This document shows positions 9,269 to 17,717 of a stretch of DNA of 64,000 bases, piece after piece (the stretch's first letter is position 1; each line of letters starts with the position of its first letter). The notes under the pieces were generated by a model, which saw nothing but the letters and a program-made list of their open reading frames with translations, did no database searches and was not told the origin of the DNA. The position numbers and the translations under genes were made by a program. The stretch is from contig JAKLGA010000005.1 of assembly GCA_022710975.1 (NCBI GenBank), forward strand, positions 1 to 64,000, read 5' to 3'. The stretch comes from Myxococcota bacterium. GTDB lineage: Bacteria > Myxococcota > B64-G9.

Positions 9269-10773
9269 CATTTCCTCGGGAAGTTGGGCAGGTTGCGGGA
9301 CGGGTCGTAGGGCTCGGTCGCGCGCAGCAGCGCCTGCGGGAAGGAGCAGCTGTGCTGGGCCAGCACCCCGGAGGGCCGGTGGCTGCCTGCCCCGCCCAGC
9401 CCCAGGAAGGGCAGGCGTGAGGTCTGATCGGTGGTGGCCAGGTTGTGGTTCACCAGGCCGTAGGGCACGGCCTCGGCCCAGGCCTCGAAGCGGGCCGCGT
9501 CCCGGGTGAACACCGCCGCCCCGAGCGGGTAGGCGGTGGAGCCGGCCAGGCGCTGGCCCTGCTCGTCGTCGTCGAAGGGCACCAGCACCACGTCCGGCCC
9601 GAAGGACTGGCCGTCCGGGCGGAAGGAGTCGATCGGCTCGGGCCGGGTGAGCTGCCACACCGCCGGGCTCAGGTAGTGGCCGGGCCGCTTCAGCTTCAGC
9701 GGCTCGGCCCGCAGCAGCGGCCGGGCCCCGAAGCGCTCGAGCTGCTCCTGGCGATCGAGGGCCCGCGCCCGGGCGGCCTCGCTGAGCATGGGGCCCATGA
9801 ACACGTCGGCCTCGAAGGCGTAGCCCACCTTCAGCGCCCGCACCGCCTCGCCGAACGCGTCGAGGAACTCGAGTAGCACCCCGCGCTCCACCAGGATCAC
9901 CCCGGTCGAGGAGGCGCGCTGGCCGGTGGTCAGGAAGGCGCCCCGGGCGCACTCGTACACCGCCTGCCCCAGGTCGGCGTCGGACAGCACCACCGCGGTG
10001 TTGATCCCGCCGACCGCGAGCGCCACCATGCGGTTCAGCCGCCCGAGGGCCGCCTGCACCACCCGCGCGCCCGACAGGTGCGAGCCGCAGAACAGCACCG
10101 CGGCCAGGCGGGTGTCGGACACGAGCTTCAGCCCCACCTCCGCCTCGCCCTGGACCAGGTTCAGCACCCCGGCGGGCAGCTCGATCTGCTCGGCGATCTC
10201 GGCGATGGCCTGGCCCACGGCGGGCACCAGCTTCGAGGGTTTGAACACCACCGTGTTGCCGGCCAGCAGGGCCGGCAGGATCCAGCCCAGCGGCTGCTCC
10301 AGGGGGGCGGCGGCCGCGCCCAGCACCAGGGTGGCGCCGAGCGGGCGGTAGCGCCCCTCTCCGGATACGCCCCAGCGCACCTCGGAGATGCGGATGGGCT
10401 GCACGTGGCTCTGGCCCTCGCGCAGCTCCATCTCCACCCGCCCGCCGGCCTCGCTCACCTCGAGCTCGGCCTCCCACAGGGGCTTGCCAGTCTCGGCGGC
10501 CAGCAGGCGCGCCAGCGCCCCCCGGCGGTTGACCAGCTCGGCGGCGAACTTGCGCAGGAAGTCTGCCCGGATCGCGGCCGGCAGCCGGCCCCAGGCCGGA
10601 CCCGCGTCCACGGCCGCGGACACCGCCGTCTCGGCGTGCTCGGGCGCCACCGGGAAGGCGCCGATGCGGTAACCCTGGTCGCCGGGGTCACGCGAGACGA
10701 TCTTGTGCTCCGCCCCCCGGGGCCGGAACCACTGGCCCCCCAGGAAGTCTCCGAGCACCTTGACCGTCAGCAT
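9268..10773 (-). CDS. Aldehyde-dehydrogenase-like protein lacking catalytic Cys and Glu
   Basis: A 501-residue protein of the ALDH superfamily, nearest in look to succinylglutamate-semialdehyde dehydrogenase (AstD). It starts FLGGQWFRP and keeps the cofactor strand NTVVFKPSKLVP (the Lys that binds NAD ribose) and FCGSHLSG. The two catalytic positions are changed. The family GQxC nucleophile reads GQRASS (Ala287). The general-base Glu before GG (family E-x-GG) reads LAVGGINT (Ala253). Their 34-residue spacing matches active ALDHs, so this is substitution and not misalignment. Oxidation of aldehydes is therefore unlikely; an NAD(P)-binding, structural or regulatory role is possible. ATG 10773 has GGGAG upstream. 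Divergent from dtd. Confidence 0.85.
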   Translation of the reverse strand: MLTVKVLGDFLGGQWFRPRGAEHKIVSRDPGDQGYRIGAFPVAPEHAETAVSAAVDAGPAWGRLPAAIRADFLRKFAAELVNRRGALARLLAAETGKPLWEAELEVSEAGGRVEMELREGQSHVQPIRISEVRWGVSGEGRYRPLGATLVLGAAAAPLEQPLGWILPALLAGNTVVFKPSKLVPAVGQAIAEIAEQIELPAGVLNLVQGEAEVGLKLVSDTRLAAVLFCGSHLSGARVVQAALGRLNRMVALAVGGINTAVVLSDADLGQAVYECARGAFLTTGQRASSTGVILVERGVLLEFLDAFGEAVRALKVGYAFEADVFMGPMLSEAARARALDRQEQLERFGARPLLRAEPLKLKRPGHYLSPAVWQLTRPEPIDSFRPDGQSFGPDVVLVPFDDDEQGQRLAGSTAYPLGAAVFTRDAARFEAWAEAVPYGLVNHNLATTDQTSRLPFLGLGGAGSHRPSGVLAQHSCSFPQALLRATEPYDPSRNLPNFPRK

Positions 10774-10861
10774 CGCGTCTCCCGGCTTGATTCCAGACGG
10801 GGCAGATATACCATGGCGCGGGCCGATTCCCAAGGCGCCTCGTCGGCTCCGGAGGTCTGGC

Positions 10862-11344
10862 ATGCGCGCGGTCCTGCAGCGGGTATCTCGGGCGGCCGTC
10901 CACGTGGACGGCCGCGTGGTGGCGCAGATGGGCCCCGGGCTGCTCGTGCTCCTGGCCGCGGGCCAGGGCGACGGGCCCGTCCAGGCGGACTGGATGGCGG
11001 ACAAGCTCCTGCACCTGCGGGTGTTCCCCGACCAGGACGGCAAGATGAACCGCGACCTGCTGGACGTGGGCGGGGAGCTGATCGCGGTCTCCCAGTTCAC
11101 GCTGTACGGCGACTGCCGCAAGGGGCGCCGGCCGGCCTTCGTGCAGGCGCTCGAGCCCGAGGCCGCGGCCCGGCTGATCGAGGCCTTCGTAGCCCAGGTG
11201 CGCGCGGCCGGGGTGCGCTGCGGGACCGGGGTGTTCGGAGCCCACATGCAGGTGGAGCTCGTCAACGACGGTCCGGTCACCCTGCTGGTGGACAGCGCGC
11301 TGCCCCGGAGCGCGGGGGCGCAAGGCTTCTCCGGCCAGGGCTGA
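10862..11344 (+). CDS. dtd: D-aminoacyl-tRNA deacylase
   Basis: A 160-residue cytoplasmic editing enzyme that hydrolyses D-aminoacyl-tRNA (for example D-Tyr-tRNA) and so keeps D-amino acids out of translation. It starts MRAVLQRVSRAAVHVDG and has the two family active-site motifs, SQFTLYGD and NDGPVT. Length matches the family. The ATG is 6-7 nt after GGAGG. The sigma-like gene begins 46 bp downstream in the same direction and may be partly co-transcribed. Confidence 0.95.
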   Translation: MRAVLQRVSRAAVHVDGRVVAQMGPGLLVLLAAGQGDGPVQADWMADKLLHLRVFPDQDGKMNRDLLDVGGELIAVSQFTLYGDCRKGRRPAFVQALEPEAAARLIEAFVAQVRAAGVRCGTGVFGAHMQVELVNDGPVTLLVDSALPRSAGAQGFSGQG

Positions 11345-11390
11345 ACCGTTGCGCGCCGCGCGGAACGGTGCGACACTCGCGCCCGGAGCC

Positions 11391-12362
11391 ATGGTCAAGA
11401 AACCCCCGCCTGCCGAGCCTCCGGGTGGCGACCTCACCTACCGCGCGCTGGTCGAGCGCGTGGTGGCCGGGGACGAGGCCGCCTGGCGAGAGTTCGTGGA
11501 GCGCTTCAGCCGCCTGGTGTTCAGCCTGGTCTGGCGCTACGCCGACGGCGACCAGGACCAGTGCGCGGACCTGTACCTATACGTCATCGAGGGGCTGCGC
11601 CGCCCGAGCGAGGGCGGTGAGAGCTTCTATCGCCTGCGGCGCTACCTGGAGTCCATCGAGCGCTTCGGCGGCCAGGGCAAGCTGACCACCTGGCTCGGCC
11701 GGGTGACCCAGAACCTGGTCAGCGATCACTTCCGCGAGCTGGAGGGCCGGCGCACCATCCCGCGGCCCATCCAGCGCATGGATCTGCTCACCCAGCGCCT
11801 CTTCAAGCTGATGTACTGGGACAACCTGCCCGAGCGGGAGGTGCGCGCCGTGCTGGACACGGAGACCGGCGGCCTCGCGCCGGCCCGCTTCGACCGCATG
11901 CTGGCCGCCATCAACCGCGCGCTCAAGGACGTGAACCGCTGGTCGCTGTACAGCGAGGTCCTGCGCCGCGCCCCGGCCCTGCCGCTCCACCCGGTCGGCG
12001 AGAGCGAGGAGGGCGCAGTCTGCGTGCAGGTGGCCGATCCCCACCCCGCGGCCGATCCCGAGCGCGGGCTGGAGACCTCCCGGTCCAGCGAGCGAGCCCG
12101 CGCCCTGGGCAAGGCCCTGCGCGCGGCGCTGCGCGAGCTCGGCGATCAGGAGCGGCTCATGCTGCTCGGCCGCTTCAAGCACGGGCTGACCGCGCAGGAG
12201 ATCGCCCGGATGCTCGGTCGCAAGGACGAGAAACGCATCTACGTCGAGATCGACCGACTGCGGGACGGCCTGCGTCGCAGCCTGGAGGCGGCCGGATTCC
12301 GCTGGGACGAGGTGGCCGGCGGCGTGCACGTCCTGGACGGCATGCTCGACGAGGTCGCCTGA
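11391..12362 (+). CDS. Sigma-70-family factor with long inter-domain region (copy 1)
   Basis: A 323-residue protein. Residues ~18-115 look like sigma region 2 (AAWREFVERFSRLVFSLVWR; later KLTTWLGRVTQNLVSDHFRE and EGRR). Residues ~240-300 look like region 4, a helix-turn-helix (ELGDQERLMLLGRF; GLTAQEIARMLGR). Between them lie ~120 residues, far more than in ordinary ECF sigma factors. The protein at 53392-54450 is a paralog along its full length, including this middle part (both have YRLRR-LES, TTWL, EGRR--PR-I and ADP-P). The ATG has GGAG 5 nt upstream; the longer start at 11349 is less likely. The next gene has zinc-finger anti-sigma features, so the pair is a probable sigma/anti-sigma switch. 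Core binding is inferred. Confidence 0.75.
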   Translation: MVKKPPPAEPPGGDLTYRALVERVVAGDEAAWREFVERFSRLVFSLVWRYADGDQDQCADLYLYVIEGLRRPSEGGESFYRLRRYLESIERFGGQGKLTTWLGRVTQNLVSDHFRELEGRRTIPRPIQRMDLLTQRLFKLMYWDNLPEREVRAVLDTETGGLAPARFDRMLAAINRALKDVNRWSLYSEVLRRAPALPLHPVGESEEGAVCVQVADPHPAADPERGLETSRSSERARALGKALRAALRELGDQERLMLLGRFKHGLTAQEIARMLGRKDEKRIYVEIDRLRDGLRRSLEAAGFRWDEVAGGVHVLDGMLDEVA

Positions 12363-12381
12363 CGCGGCGCGGCACGAGCGG

Positions 12382-12395
12382 GTGATGGCGATCAC
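12382..12395. promoter_or_regulatory. CRP/FNR-like palindrome
   Basis: GTGATGGCGATCAC is a perfect palindrome of the GTGA-N6-TCAC form typical of CRP/FNR-family sites. It sits 20 bp after the sigma stop and 91 bp before the zinc-finger gene, next to a TTTTTT run. It may control internal transcription of the anti-sigma-like gene. Short motif, so chance occurrence is possible. Confidence 0.4.
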
Positions 12396-12485
12396 GTTTT
12401 TTCCCGGATTCCGCCAACGCGTCCGTCCCACGAAAGTGGAGGCGCTGGAAGAGTTGGCCGCAGCGGTGAACGCAGGAGTGCACGG

Positions 12486-13844
12486 ATGAGCGCTGGTTGC
12501 CCTGACCCCAGGATGCTGGAGTCCTTCGCCGCCGACAGCCTGGAGCCGGCGGAGCGCGACCGGGTGGCGGAGCACGCCCGCAGCTGCGAGGCCTGCCGGA
12601 CCGAGCTGGGTGGGCTCGCGGTGGTCCGGCTCGGGCTCACCCGGGACGCCGCGCCCACCGGGGAGCACCTCGGGGACGAGCGCCTGGCGCTGCTCGCCGA
12701 CGGCGCCCTGCCCGAGGCCGACCGGGAGCAGGCCCTGCGCCACCTGCTGGGCTGCCCGAGCTGCCTGGGCTCGCTGGTCGCCCTGCATCGGGCGCTGGCC
12801 GCGGTGGGCGAGGGCGAGCACGTCCCGCCTCCGGCCCTGCTCGCGCAGGCGGCGCACCCGGGCGCCCGCGCCACGCCCAGCCCGGAGGGCAGGCCGTGGC
12901 TGGCCTGGCTGCTCGGAGGCGGCCTGGGATGGCGCCTGGCCGCGGCGGGCGCGGCCGCCGCCGCGATCCTGGCGCTGGTGGTGCTGACCGCCGGCCCCGG
13001 GCCGTCCGCCCGGTTGCCCGGACCGGGAACGCCGGCCCTGATCGACCCCCCGGCGATGCTCCTGGGCGAGCGGGCGCCGGCGCCCGAGCCTGGCCAGGTC
13101 CCGCCCCGGGACATCCCGCCGGCGCCGGAGCCGGAGCCAGAGCCGGTGGCCCCGGGTCCTCCGAAGGCCGTGCTGGCCTGGGGAGTCCTGGCCAAGGAGG
13201 CCGCTCCGCCCGCCTGGGTGCCCCAGGCCGGCGCGACGGCCCTGACAGCAGAGCCCGGGCGCGCCTCGTTTGGCGCCACCTTCCAGCTCGGCCGCGCCGC
13301 GGCTTACCTCGAGATCCTGGAACGCTCGAGCGGGTTGATCGCCGCCCAGGCCGGGCAGCTCGGCCAGGTGCTCGGTGCCCTGGAGCCCGCGCTCCGCGCC
13401 GCGCTCGGCGGCGAGCCCGTCCAGGCGCGGCTCACGACCTTCGCCCGCGATCTGAGCGCCCGGCTGGCCGGGGCCGAGGCCGATCCGCAGACCCTGCAGG
13501 TCCGTGTCCAGGTGTTCCGCACCGCCCTCGACGAGGCCCTGGCCGCGCCGCCCGCGCGGGCCCAGGCCGCGGAGCTCGGCCGGCTGGTGCAGGAGCTCAC
13601 CGCCTCCTCCGTGGCCGAGGCGCGGCAGGTGCCTGCCCTCCTGGCCCCGGGGCCGGAGCCCCTGGCGCGCCTGCGCGCCCTGCTCACCTCCGCCGTCGGG
13701 CTGGGGACCGACGAACGCAAGGCCGCCCTGGAGGCCCTGGACGCTCTCGCCGCGGCCCGCGCGGACATCCCCACGCCCGAGCGGGCCGGGCGCATCCGAG
13801 CCGCCCTGGAGCGCCTGGACGGCAGCTTGCGCCGCGCCCGGTAG
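12486..13844 (+). CDS. Double zinc-finger (zf-HC2) membrane protein, probable anti-sigma factor
   Basis: A 452-residue protein. The cytoplasmic head has two HX3CX2C modules: H30/C34/C37 (EHARSCEAC) and H86/C90/C93 (RHLLGCPSC), the zinc-binding anti-sigma (ZAS) signature. A transmembrane segment follows at ~150-168. Then come a Pro-rich spacer (170-220) and an Ala-rich helical domain to the C-terminus, expected outside the membrane. The second module resembles the single module of the 97-residue protein at 53102. Position right after a sigma gene supports an anti-sigma role, with the outer domain as sensor; its ligand is unknown. ATG is preceded by GCAGGAG. A 123-bp gap from the sigma stop holds a CRP-like palindrome. 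Confidence 0.75.
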   Translation: MSAGCPDPRMLESFAADSLEPAERDRVAEHARSCEACRTELGGLAVVRLGLTRDAAPTGEHLGDERLALLADGALPEADREQALRHLLGCPSCLGSLVALHRALAAVGEGEHVPPPALLAQAAHPGARATPSPEGRPWLAWLLGGGLGWRLAAAGAAAAAILALVVLTAGPGPSARLPGPGTPALIDPPAMLLGERAPAPEPGQVPPRDIPPAPEPEPEPVAPGPPKAVLAWGVLAKEAAPPAWVPQAGATALTAEPGRASFGATFQLGRAAAYLEILERSSGLIAAQAGQLGQVLGALEPALRAALGGEPVQARLTTFARDLSARLAGAEADPQTLQVRVQVFRTALDEALAAPPARAQAAELGRLVQELTASSVAEARQVPALLAPGPEPLARLRALLTSAVGLGTDERKAALEALDALAAARADIPTPERAGRIRAALERLDGSLRRAR

Positions 13845-13875
13845 GCAGCCATCCGGGCCGGGCCCGCGTTTTCGG

Positions 13876-13905
13876 TTGACCCGGACCTGTCTGCCTGGCT
13901 ACGCT
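13876..13905 (+). promoter_or_regulatory. purF promoter, leaderless type
   Basis: TTGACC, an 18-nt spacer and TACGCT (13900-13905); the purF ATG at 13916 follows after 10 nt without an SD. Transcription should start at or within a few bases of the ATG. Confidence 0.6.
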
Positions 13906-13915
13906 CTGCGCTGCC

Positions 13916-15400
13916 ATGTGTGGCTTCGTCGGCATCGTCAGCACCCGGGAATGCGCAGGCGACGTGCTACTCGCCCTGCAGGCCCTCCAGCACCGGGGCC
14001 AGGACAGCGCCGGCGTGGGGATGCTCGCCCCCGGCCACTTCCCGCTGGTGAAACACCTCGGGCTGGTCTCCCAGGGCTTCTCGGCCGAGGACCTGCGCCT
14101 CCTGCCGGGCCGGGTGGGCCTCGGGCACGTGCGCTACCCCACCGTTGGCAAGGGCCTGATCGGCGACACGCAACCCTTCTTCTATCGCCAGCCGGGCGTG
14201 CTCATGGCGCACAACGGCAACTTCATGAACGTGCCGGCCATGCACGAGGAGCTGCTCGGGGACTCCATCCACCTCCTCAGCCGCTGCGACGTGGAGCCCG
14301 TGCTGTGCCTGTTCGCCCGCGAGCTGATGCGGCGGCGCCGGCGCGAGCACAGCGTGGACGACGCGCTGCAGGCCATGCGGCTGTGCTTCGAGAAGGCCCG
14401 CGGGGCCTACTCGCTGGTGGCCTGCCTGCGCCTGGAGGGCAAGGAGACGCTGCTGGCGCTGCGCGGGCCCTACGGCATCCGCCCGGCGGTGTGGGGCAGC
14501 CGCGGCGCGGACTTCGTGGTGGCCTCCGAATCGGTGGCCCTCGATCTGTTGGGCGCCCGGCGCCAGGGGGACGTGGAGCCCGGCGAGATGCTGGTGCTGC
14601 GCGCCGGCGAGGAGCCCCAGCGCCACCAGGTGTGGGACGCCCGCCCGGCGCCGTGCGTGTTCGAGTACATCTACTTCGCGCGGCCCGACTCGATCATGAA
14701 CGGTGAGAGCGTGTACACCGTGCGCCGCGCCCTGGGCGAGTACCTGGCCAAGGCCGTGCGGGCCAAGGGCATCCAGGCCGACGTGGTCATCCCCATCCCC
14801 GACACCTCGCGGCCCGCGGCTGGCGCGCTGGCCGAGGCGCTCCAGCTCCCCTACCGCGAGGGCTTCATCAAGAACCGCTACACCGGCCGCACCTTCATCA
14901 TGGCCTCCACCAGCGAGCGGCAGAACGCGCTGAAGATGAAGCTCAACCCCATCCGATCGGAGTTCGCCGGGCGGCGGGTGCTGGTGGTGGACGACAGCAT
15001 CGTGCGCGGCACGACGCTGAACCACACCATCCAGCTCATCCGCGAGCAGGGCGCCACCCAGGTGCACCTGGCCATCTACTCGCCGCCGGTCATGTACCCC
15101 TGCTACTACGGCATCGACATGTCCACCCGCGAGGAGCTGGCCGCCGCGCGCCTGCTGCCCGACCACACCCAGGGCCCGTTGAACAAGGAGCAGCTCCGGG
15201 AGCTGGAGGGCCGCTTCGCCGCCAGGCTGGGGCTCGACTCGCTCACCTACCTGCCCATCGCGGGCCTGCGCGCGGCCTTCGATCACCCCCAGTGCGCGGC
15301 CTGCTTCGACGGCGTGTATCCGCTGCCGCCGACCGACCAGGAGCGAGCCTGGATCGAGGAAGACCGGCGCGCCTGCGACCAGCGCGAGCTGCGATTCTAG
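13916..15400 (+). CDS. purF: Amidophosphoribosyltransferase
   Basis: A 494-residue enzyme of the first step of purine synthesis: PRPP plus glutamine gives phosphoribosylamine. The Ntn glutaminase domain begins MCGFVGIVS, with Cys2 as nucleophile directly after Met, so there is no propeptide. The PRPP loop is VVDDSIVRGTT (~residue 360). Four cysteines sit in the contexts of the [4Fe-4S]-binding B. subtilis enzyme: CVFEYIYFARPDS, YPCYYGID and the pair in QCAACFDG. An iron-sulfur form is therefore predicted, unusual in having no leader peptide. The start follows a -10 box by 10 nt. No other pur gene is nearby. Confidence 0.95.
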   Translation: MCGFVGIVSTRECAGDVLLALQALQHRGQDSAGVGMLAPGHFPLVKHLGLVSQGFSAEDLRLLPGRVGLGHVRYPTVGKGLIGDTQPFFYRQPGVLMAHNGNFMNVPAMHEELLGDSIHLLSRCDVEPVLCLFARELMRRRRREHSVDDALQAMRLCFEKARGAYSLVACLRLEGKETLLALRGPYGIRPAVWGSRGADFVVASESVALDLLGARRQGDVEPGEMLVLRAGEEPQRHQVWDARPAPCVFEYIYFARPDSIMNGESVYTVRRALGEYLAKAVRAKGIQADVVIPIPDTSRPAAGALAEALQLPYREGFIKNRYTGRTFIMASTSERQNALKMKLNPIRSEFAGRRVLVVDDSIVRGTTLNHTIQLIREQGATQVHLAIYSPPVMYPCYYGIDMSTREELAAARLLPDHTQGPLNKEQLRELEGRFAARLGLDSLTYLPIAGLRAAFDHPQCAACFDGVYPLPPTDQERAWIEEDRRACDQRELRF

Positions 15401-15458
15401 CCCGACCCTTGCATTCGGGGCGCACTTCGGGTTCGATGTTCCTGGAGGGAGGCGAGCC

Positions 15459-15839
15459 ATGAACAAGGACCAGATGCTCGATGGGATCATGCGCGCGGCG
15501 GGGATCAGCAAGGCCAACGTCAACCGCTTCTACGAGGGGCTGGTGGAGCTCGCCACGAAGAAGCTCCAGCAGGATGGCGAGTTCGTCCTGCCCGGCCTGG
15601 GCGTCTTGCGCGTGCGGGTGCAGAAGCCCCGCGAGGGACGCAACCCGCAGACCGGCGAGAAGATCAGGATCCCCCGCAAGAAGGTGGTGCGCTTCGGGGC
15701 CTACAAGGACCTCAAGGACACCCTGAACCCCGGCGCGGGTGACGCCCCCGAGCTCGAGGAGGACGCCGAGGAGGGCGTCGAGCCCGTGGCCGCCGCCGCC
15801 GATCCCACCGCCGTCGAAGCCAAGAAGAAGGAGAGCTGA
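15459..15839 (+). CDS. HU/IHF-family DNA-binding protein with acidic tail
   Basis: A 126-residue histone-like protein. Residues 1-90 follow the HU/IHF fold: helical MNKDQMLDGIMRAAGISKAN, then beta arms with GRNPQTGEKIRIP and KKVVRFGAYKDLKDTLN. Residues 91-126 add an acidic and Ala-rich extension (ELEEDAEEG) ending KKKES, not present in canonical HU. It should bind and bend DNA; the tail may temper binding or contact partners. ATG has a strong GGAGGGAGG SD. The 58-bp gap after purF holds only a weak TTGCAT/TTCGAT pair, so it may be expressed with purF. Confidence 0.85.
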   Translation: MNKDQMLDGIMRAAGISKANVNRFYEGLVELATKKLQQDGEFVLPGLGVLRVRVQKPREGRNPQTGEKIRIPRKKVVRFGAYKDLKDTLNPGAGDAPELEEDAEEGVEPVAAAADPTAVEAKKKES

Positions 15840-15911
15840 GAGCCCGCCGGCCCCCGCGGGCCCCGACCGGTACGACTCCCCGGCGGATGCTCGGACCTGG
15901 GCTGGGCCGGT

Positions 15912-17654
15912 CTACTCCAGCGTCAGCCCGTCGCCGCCCTCCGGCTCGCCCTTGGGTGAGGGTTTCGGATCCGGCGACGGCAGACCCTGCTTGCGCGCGC
16001 CCTTGCCGCGCAGCGCCTGCAGGTCATCGAAGGCCCGCGTCGACCTGAGGTGCGACAGCAGGTCCGCGGGCGGCTCGCCGTCCACCAGGATGGCGTACAG
16101 CGCGAAGTCCTCGACCGCCTCCAGCGGGCTCTCGGCGGCCGCCTGACGGGCGCGCTCGAGCACCTCGCGCTTGGACTCCACGCACAGCGCGCCGATCCGC
16201 TTGGCCAGCTTGCCGGCCGCGTCCTCCAGGGCCGCCTCCTCGAGCTCCGCGTCGCCCTTGGGGAAGGCCAGCGGATCGCCGGCCAGGCCGTACTTCTTCG
16301 CCGCCTTCCAGGTCTTGTCCTCGGTCGCGGCCGTGCCCTCGAATTCCTCCCCGCGCATCACCACCTGGCCGCCCTCGGCGCGGCCGGTGGCCTTCACCCG
16401 CGCGGTGGCGGTGCGGGTCACCTCGAGCACCGCGTAGCGGTGCTCGTCGTACACGGGCTCGTCCAGCATGCGCGGGGTGTTCGACAGCTTGTTGCGCAGC
16501 TCCACCTGCAGCGCCTGGAGGTCCCTGAGGCTCGTGCGCAGCACCTCCAGCTCCCGCTCGGCGGCCTTGAGCTTGCTCCGCAGGCTGTCCTCGTCGTCGT
16601 CCGGCCCGGCGTCCTCGAAGACCTTGCGGAGCTGCTCCACCACGCCCTCGGCCTCGCTGATCTTGCCCTCCAGCTCCTTGGCCTCCGCGCGCTTCTTCTC
16701 GATCTGCTCCTCCAGCTCGTGGAAGGCCGGGTTGTCCACCGGCCGGGTCCCGGACTGGTACTTCTGCTGGGCGCTGTCCTCGCGCTGCTGCTTGGAGAAG
16801 CTCAGCCCGTCCAGCTCCAGGCGCAGCGTCAGCTTGGCCGCGGCGGCGCCGCTGGCCACCGCCGCCGGGCAGTCGGCCACCTCCGCCCGCTCGAGCATGC
16901 CGACCAGGCGGGCGGTGCCGGCGACCCAGCGGGCCTTGGGCTTGCCCGGCGCCACGGCGTAGCCGAACACGGACTCCTTCCGCAACCGGCCTCGCAGCGC
17001 GGTCTCCATGTCCGCCGCCCCACCCGCCGCGTCCCCGGCCACCTGGCGGGCCTTCAGCACCGAGATGAGGGCGTTGGCCTCGAGCCCGCGCAGCTCGAAA
17101 TCCCGCGCCTCCTTCAACAGGCTGCCCGCCCAGGCCTCACGCACCTGGTCGCGGCCCTGGCTGGCCAGCGCCAGGCGCGGCAGCTCCTCCAGGAGCCGGT
17201 CGTAGATCTTCAGCGCGTCCTCCCAGCGCGACTCGGCCTGGGCCTTGCGGGCCAGCTCCATCTCCTGGCTGGCCACCTTGCGCAGATCCCCCTCGATCGA
17301 GCGGCCGTCCTCGTCGTACTCCAGCGCCTTCTTCAGCGTCTGGATGGCGCCCAAGCGATCGCCGCTCTCCACCAGCCCGCGGGCCGAGTCCTGCAGCGCC
17401 GCGGCCAGGCGCCGGCGGGTCTCGGCGATCTTCACCAGCAGCTCGGCGTTCTCCGGAGACGATCTGCGGGCCTCCTCGTACTCCGCCAGGGCCTCCTCGT
17501 GCAGGCCCGCGGCCATGAGCTGATCCCCCCGGCGGATGTTCTCGCCCCCGCCCGCGCAGGCCGCCAGGCCGAGGACGGCCAGGGCCGAGACGAACAGCCC
17601 GCCGAGCGCCAGGCCCGTGCTCCAGGAATCGACCCGCGCACTGCGCGTGTGCAT
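15912..17654 (-). CDS. Coiled-coil / TPR-like lipoprotein
   Basis: A 580-residue probable lipoprotein: signal peptide with lipobox LAAC (LGLAACAGGG). Residues ~45-230 are helical repeats of TPR character (GLHEEALAEYEEARRSSPEN). Residues ~295-400 form a charged coiled coil (HELEEQIEKKRAEAKELEGK). A mixed region follows, ending in a Pro/Gly-rich tail. I do not recognise a specific family. I chose ATG 17654 over GTG 17666 because GGAGGTGAG ends 4 nt before it. It is the last gene of the minus-strand envelope group, 63 bp after the small lipoprotein gene. Confidence 0.75.
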   Translation of the reverse strand: MHTRSARVDSWSTGLALGGLFVSALAVLGLAACAGGGENIRRGDQLMAAGLHEEALAEYEEARRSSPENAELLVKIAETRRRLAAALQDSARGLVESGDRLGAIQTLKKALEYDEDGRSIEGDLRKVASQEMELARKAQAESRWEDALKIYDRLLEELPRLALASQGRDQVREAWAGSLLKEARDFELRGLEANALISVLKARQVAGDAAGGAADMETALRGRLRKESVFGYAVAPGKPKARWVAGTARLVGMLERAEVADCPAAVASGAAAAKLTLRLELDGLSFSKQQREDSAQQKYQSGTRPVDNPAFHELEEQIEKKRAEAKELEGKISEAEGVVEQLRKVFEDAGPDDDEDSLRSKLKAAERELEVLRTSLRDLQALQVELRNKLSNTPRMLDEPVYDEHRYAVLEVTRTATARVKATGRAEGGQVVMRGEEFEGTAATEDKTWKAAKKYGLAGDPLAFPKGDAELEEAALEDAAGKLAKRIGALCVESKREVLERARQAAAESPLEAVEDFALYAILVDGEPPADLLSHLRSTRAFDDLQALRGKGARKQGLPSPDPKPSPKGEPEGGDGLTLE

Positions 17655-17717
17655 GCTCACCTCCACGATCAGCCTGCGCTCACCCAGAAAACCTATACCA
17701 GGAGCCCGATCTGCCGA

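Noticed and set aside
12386-12401. Sigma-54-like TGGCGATCACGTTTTT before the zinc-finger gene
   Set aside because: The invariant GC of the -12 element is missing.
15838-15870. GC inverted repeat after the HU gene as terminator
   Set aside because: GCCCGC/GCGGGC stem is short and has no T-run; too weak to call.
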